From assembly GCA_035711465.1 (NCBI GenBank), contig DASTCC010000537.1, forward strand, positions 1 through 10,300: 10,300 bases of DNA, given 5' to 3'. Shown here one piece after another: positions 6,547 through 10,300 of the stretch. The stretch comes from DASTCC01 sp035711465 (GTDB taxonomy: Bacteria; Acidobacteriota; Vicinamibacteria; Vicinamibacterales; SCN-69-37). The first letter of the stretch is position 1. Each line of letters starts with the position of its first letter. A program made the translations under genes and the position numbers. A model generated the notes under the pieces. The model searched no databases. It had not been told where the DNA came from and saw only the letters and a list, made by a program, of their open reading frames with translations.

Positions 6547-8730
6547 GTGAGCAGGTTCGGCCCTGGGGTGAGGAGCATCTTCGCGATCGCGCTCGGCGCC
6601 ATCGTCGGCGTCCCGATGGCGTTGTCCGGCGCCGGTCAGCAGGGCGCCGCTTCGTCCCAGCCGCCGCCGCAGACACCTGCCACGTCGCAGCAGCGGCCGG
6701 TCTTTCGCGCCGGCGCGAACTTCGTCCTCGTCGACGCCTATCCGACGCGCGACGGGATGGTCGTCGAAGGCCTGACCGCCGACGACTTCCAGATCCTCGA
6801 AGACGGCGTGCCGCAGGCGATCGAGAACGTGCAGTTCGTTCGCGTCGAGCCCGCGCAGGCCGAGAGGGAGCGCCGCGATCCCAACAACACCCGCGAGATG
6901 ATCGCGGCGGCAGCCGATCCGACCAAGCGCGTGTTCGTCGTCTACCTCGACGCGCTGCACGTGAGCATCGACGGATCGCAGCGGATTCGCACGCCGCTCG
7001 GCCGCGCGTTGAATCAGATCATCGGCGCCGACGACCTCGTCGCGGTGACGACGCAGGACCTGCCGCCGCGCCAGATCATCTTCGGGCGGCGGCTGCTGAC
7101 TATCGACGAACAACTGGTGCGCAACTGGCCGTGGGGGATCCGCGGCGAGGAGATTCGGACCAACCGCCTCGATCCGAACGAAGCCGTGCTCAAGGCCTGC
7201 TTTCAGTACTACCGTTCGCCACGCGGGCAGGTGATCGAGTGGTACGTGCCGGACGGCGCGATCGAGCGGTTGATGTATCTCGTGATGCTCGAGCGCTACC
7301 GCGAAGACCGAACGATCGCGAGCCTCGAGTCGCTCGTGAGCTATCTCGGTACGCTGCGCGACGCGCGCACCGTCGTCCTGATCGTGTCGAGCGGATGGCG
7401 GTTGTTCGGGCCCGATCGGGCGCTGGAGGCTGAGACGAGCAAGCACAACGCCACCGGTCCCGAGTCGATCTACTCGTCCGGCAGCACACCGCTGCTGAAG
7501 CCGGAGGGCGGGCTCATGCCGGAGCCGGCGGCGTGTAACCGGGAGCTGATTCGGCTCGCCCAGCTCGACACCCAGCAGCGCATGCGCGAGCTGATCGAGC
7601 GCGCCAACCGCGCCAACGTCTCCTTCTACGCAATCGCGCCGGGCGGCCTCGACACCTTCGACACGCCCATCAGCGAGCCGGTGAAGCTCAACCCGAATGC
7701 GCGGATCGATCAGAGCGTGCTCGGCCAGGAGGTGAGCCGCACGCGGGATCGGGCGGCGAGCCTGCAGACGGCGGCCGAGAATACGAACGGCCTGGCGATC
7801 GTGTCGACGAACGATCTCGAGGGCGGGATCAAACGGATCGTCAACGACGTCTCGGCGTACTACCTCATCGGCTATTACTCGACCAACCGCCGCTTCGACG
7901 GCAAGTACCGCCGCATCGAAGTGACGATGAAGTCCGGCGATGTGCGGGTGCGCGCGCGCCGCGGTTATGTCGCGCCCGACGAGAAGACGGCGGCCAATCC
8001 GGACGCCCCGGCAGCGCCGGAGAGGCCGGGTGTGCCGGCCGAAGCGGATGCGGCGCTCGGGGTGCTCGGGCGGCTGCGGCCCGAGGCCGAGCTCTTTCTC
8101 CGCGGCGTCGCGACGCCCCGGGGGGGGCGCGTCGCGGCCGAGCTCGGCCGGAGCGACCGGGCGCGCAAGTGGATCGCCGTCGGCGGGGAGGTGCAGGCCG
8201 CGGCGGTGACCGAGGACGGCAAGGCCGTCGGCCTCGGCACGGGCCGCATCGAAGCCGGCACGCGAGGCGCGATGGTGACGGTGCCCTTGATGGCGGATGC
8301 CGCGCTGCCGCTCCGGGTGACGGTGACGATCGGCGAAGGGGTCGATCGGATCCAGGATCAGGTCACGATCGCCGAGGGCGCCACCGCAGCGGACGCGCTC
8401 GGCGGCGAGCTGCTGTTCCGGGCGACGCCGTCGCCGCGGTCGCCGCTCCTCGCCGTGGCCGACTATCAATTCCGCCGGACCGAGCGCGTCCACGTCGAGC
8501 TCCCGATTCTGAAGCCGCTCGACGATCGCGGCATTCGGCTGCTCGCCCGCGACGGCCGGCCGCTCGCGGTGCCGGTGACCGTCACCGAGCGCGAGCGTGA
8601 CGGGCAGATGATGCTCGCCGCCGACATCAACCTCGCGCCGCTCACCGAGGGGGAGTACCTGCTCGAGGTCACCGCCCGCGCCGGCGGCGCGAGCGTGAGC
8701 AAGTACGCGGCGATCCGGGTCATCCGATGA
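6547..8730 (+). CDS. Exported VWFA-related Acidobacterial domain protein (first of a tandem pair)
   Basis: A 727-residue protein with a signal peptide (basic residues 3-9, hydrophobic core about 10-27, likely cleavage after A29), so it acts in the periplasm or at the cell surface. After a Q/P-rich linker comes an N-terminal strand-rich segment (PVFRAGANFV to about 100, including DFQILEDG). A von Willebrand A-like fold follows at about 127-375. The family hallmark YYLIGYYSTN and the GKYRRIEV/RRGY block lie at 438-474. A beta-rich C-terminal region from about 500 carries no motif I recognise. The MIDAS metal site (DxSxS) is absent: its strand reads VYLDALHVS at 132-140. The only cysteines, C218 and C330, align with the only two in the downstream paralogue. 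Members of this family are abundant in Acidobacteriota and lack an assigned function; adhesion or protein-protein contact is a reasonable guess. Confidence 0.88.
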   Translation: MSRFGPGVRSIFAIALGAIVGVPMALSGAGQQGAASSQPPPQTPATSQQRPVFRAGANFVLVDAYPTRDGMVVEGLTADDFQILEDGVPQAIENVQFVRVEPAQAERERRDPNNTREMIAAAADPTKRVFVVYLDALHVSIDGSQRIRTPLGRALNQIIGADDLVAVTTQDLPPRQIIFGRRLLTIDEQLVRNWPWGIRGEEIRTNRLDPNEAVLKACFQYYRSPRGQVIEWYVPDGAIERLMYLVMLERYREDRTIASLESLVSYLGTLRDARTVVLIVSSGWRLFGPDRALEAETSKHNATGPESIYSSGSTPLLKPEGGLMPEPAACNRELIRLAQLDTQQRMRELIERANRANVSFYAIAPGGLDTFDTPISEPVKLNPNARIDQSVLGQEVSRTRDRAASLQTAAENTNGLAIVSTNDLEGGIKRIVNDVSAYYLIGYYSTNRRFDGKYRRIEVTMKSGDVRVRARRGYVAPDEKTAANPDAPAAPERPGVPAEADAALGVLGRLRPEAELFLRGVATPRGGRVAAELGRSDRARKWIAVGGEVQAAAVTEDGKAVGLGTGRIEAGTRGAMVTVPLMADAALPLRVTVTIGEGVDRIQDQVTIAEGATAADALGGELLFRATPSPRSPLLAVADYQFRRTERVHVELPILKPLDDRGIRLLARDGRPLAVPVTVTERERDGQMMLAADINLAPLTEGEYLLEVTARAGGASVSKYAAIRVIR
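8109..8136 (+). repeat. Poly-G tract within a strong palindrome inside the first VWFA-like gene
   Basis: Eight consecutive G at 8120-8127, preceded by CCCC at 8116-8119. They sit within imperfect arms (CGCGACGCCCC at 8109-8119 against GGGGCGCGTCGCG at 8124-8136, with a two-base bulge). The tract is in frame here and encodes T-P-R-G-G-R. The aligned part of the downstream paralogue lacks it. It is a possible slippage site or assembly-error hotspot; the reading frame looks intact on both sides. Confidence 0.5.
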
Positions 8731-10300
8731 ACGGGCGTCGGTCGACCAGGCACTCGGTTCTGATCGTCACCATCGGTCTCGCTGCGCTCGCGGCGCTCAA
8801 TCCCGGAAGGCGCGACGCCGTCAGCGCGCAGACGCCGCAGCAACAGGTGCGACCGCCCGTCTTCCGCGCCGGCGCCAACTTCGTCTACGTCGACGCCTAC
8901 CCGCGCAAGGACGGACGGGTCGTCGACAACCTCACGCCGGAGGACTTCGAGATCTACGAGGACGGCGTGCGCCAGACGCTCGAGACGTTCGAGATCGTCA
9001 GGCCGCCACAACAGACGTCCGAAGTCGAGCGCCGCGATCCGGGCACGTCGCAGGAGGCCGACCGTCAGGCCGCCGACCCGCACCGCCGCCTGTTCGTGAT
9101 CTATCTCAACCGCTATTTCCTGACCATGGAGGCGGCGCGCACCATGCGCGAGCCGCTGATGACGTTCCTGCGCCGGGTCATCGGGCCGGACGATCTGTTC
9201 GGCGTGATGACGTCGCAGATCACGGTCGCCCAGCTCAGCTTCGGACGACGGATGGACGTCGTCGAACAGGCGATCGATCAGTACTGGAGGCTGGTCGCGC
9301 GCAATTTCGAGGAGAGCGACGTGACGCCGACGACGCCGTACGAGAACATGCTCTACGGCTGCTACATCAATCGGACCGGCAACCCCGACATCGACAAGTG
9401 GATCGTCACGAGCCTGATCAAGCGCTCGCGACTCGACGACGTCTTCGGCGGGCTCGAGAACCTGATCCGGCATCTGGCGGCGCTGCGGGAGGCCCGCTCG
9501 AACATCATGTTCCTCTCCGGCGGCTTCACGCTGGCCGGCCAGAACGATCGGCTGATGCAGTATCTCTGGCGGGGCGGTCCGCCGACGATCGGCGTCGATC
9601 CGTCGGGGAAGCTGCGCGTCGGATCGACGCAGCCGAACGAAGTGGACGCGCAGGCGTGCGATCGCGAGCTGATGCGGCTGGCGACGGTCGACTTCAAGGA
9701 CCGCCTCGACGAGACGCTGGAGATCGCCGCACGCGCCCACGTCGCCTTCTATCCGATCCACCCCGCGGGGCTCTCCGCCTACGACGTGTCCGTCACCTCC
9801 GCCGGGCAGCGGACGACGCCGACGAACGCCGCCGTCGAGCAGATCCTCGACCCGTTGCGACGCCTGGCGCTCAACACCGACGGCCGCGCCGTGCTGTTGA
9901 CGAACGATCTCGATACGCCGTTGCGCGAGATTGCCGCCGACCTGTCGCTCTACTACCTCCTCGGCTACTACTCGACGAACAACAAGCTCGACGGCAAGTA
10001 CCGGAAGATCGAGGTGAAGCTGAAGCAGCCGGGCGTCGACGTCGTCGCCAGGCCGGGTTATCAACCGCCGAGCGAGAGCGATCGCCGGGCGGCGGAGGGC
10101 GCGACGGTGGCGCCGCCGGCGCGCGACGGTGACGTCGAAGCGGCGCTCGGACGACTCGGCCGGATCAGGCCCGACGCGGACGTCCGCGTGATTGCTGTCA
10201 ACGAGACGGCGGTGGTGCGCGTCGCCGTGGAGATCGGTCGCGCGATCGCAGGACGTCCGCCATGGTCTGCCGGCTCGCAGGTGAGCGTGTCGCTCGTGTC
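8727..10300 (+). CDS. Exported VWFA-related Acidobacterial domain protein, second paralogue (3' end outside window)
   Basis: The first 524 residues of a paralogue of the preceding protein, open to the end of the window. The ATG at 8727 overlaps the previous stop as ATGA, and the upstream Shine-Dalgarno match is poor, so translation probably depends on coupling. The signal peptide has NGRRSTRH, a hydrophobic core at 11-24, and a good AVSA-QT cleavage site after residue 34. It then matches its neighbour throughout: PPVFRAGANFVYVDAYP (43-59), EDGVRQ, ERRDP, the A-domain core strand RLFVIYLNRYF (121-131), and YYLLGYYSTNNK with GKYRKIEV (409-430). The MIDAS aspartate is Asn128 and the serines are missing, so metal binding there is unlikely. 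C212 and C311 correspond to the paralogue's cysteine pair. Residues from about 470 begin the same beta-rich tail, so the full length is probably about 700. Function is unknown. Confidence 0.87.
   Translation, partial: MNGRRSTRHSVLIVTIGLAALAALNPGRRDAVSAQTPQQQVRPPVFRAGANFVYVDAYPRKDGRVVDNLTPEDFEIYEDGVRQTLETFEIVRPPQQTSEVERRDPGTSQEADRQAADPHRRLFVIYLNRYFLTMEAARTMREPLMTFLRRVIGPDDLFGVMTSQITVAQLSFGRRMDVVEQAIDQYWRLVARNFEESDVTPTTPYENMLYGCYINRTGNPDIDKWIVTSLIKRSRLDDVFGGLENLIRHLAALREARSNIMFLSGGFTLAGQNDRLMQYLWRGGPPTIGVDPSGKLRVGSTQPNEVDAQACDRELMRLATVDFKDRLDETLEIAARAHVAFYPIHPAGLSAYDVSVTSAGQRTTPTNAAVEQILDPLRRLALNTDGRAVLLTNDLDTPLREIAADLSLYYLLGYYSTNNKLDGKYRKIEVKLKQPGVDVVARPGYQPPSESDRRAAEGATVAPPARDGDVEAALGRLGRIRPDADVRVIAVNETAVVRVAVEIGRAIAGRPPWSAGSQVSVSLV

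Noticed and set aside
6511..8493. Minus-strand open frame of 660 residues opposite the first VWFA-like gene
   Set aside because: Same compositional artefact: no recognisable domains, while the + strand frame has a signal peptide, a strong ribosome binding site and family motifs.
8466..10064. Minus-strand open frame of 532 residues opposite the VWFA-like pair
   Set aside because: It runs across the junction of two clear + strand genes, has no motif, and shows the same antisense composition.
1..10300. Possibility of a mobile element, defence island or CRISPR array
   Set aside because: No transposase, integrase, terminal repeats, tRNA, direct-repeat array or known defence domain was seen, and the base composition is even apart from the short AT-rich padR promoter.

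Overview
This window looks like chromosomal DNA from a high-GC Acidobacteriota, most likely of the Vicinamibacteria type. Three things point there: strong GC bias at third codon positions, a PadR regulator directly coupled to a large orphan FtsX/MacB-type permease (the ADOP family, 'Acidobacterial duplicated orphan permease'), and a tandem pair of secreted 'VWFA-related Acidobacterial domain' proteins. This is an inference from gene families; no marker gene is present. All seven genes lie on the + strand and are tightly packed. I see no RNA gene, insertion sequence, CRISPR array or phage gene.

Region 1 (1-2012) is the end of an ABC-2 type exporter operon. The ATPase starts upstream of the window (its catalytic glutamate is the first codon here) and overlaps a 527-residue permease by ATGA. 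The permease appears to be two ABC-2 half-permeases fused in one chain. Region 2 (2114-3388) is a single gene for a YuxH-type EAL-HDOD signalling protein. Its EAL site has lost two catalytic positions, so it probably senses or scaffolds rather than hydrolyses cyclic-di-GMP. It ends in a strong hairpin that overlaps the stop codon.

Region 3 (3445-6420) is a self-contained regulatory unit. An AT-rich promoter with a perfect inverted repeat between and over its boxes appears to drive a leaderless padR gene, which overlaps by one base an 860-residue ADOP permease carrying an N-terminal prefix domain. No dedicated ATPase gene lies beside it. Region 4 (6547 to the end) holds two paralogous exported proteins overlapping by ATGA. 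A sigma-54-like element and a strong ribosome binding site precede the first; the second runs off the window.

The most informative observations are the padR promoter/operator with its predicted leaderless start, the exported pair that lacks the MIDAS metal-binding motif but shares a conserved cysteine pair, the internally duplicated ABC-2 permease, and the degenerate EAL domain. The gene families themselves are known. I find no convincing wholly new system; the novelty is in regulation and in the degenerate or duplicated domains.
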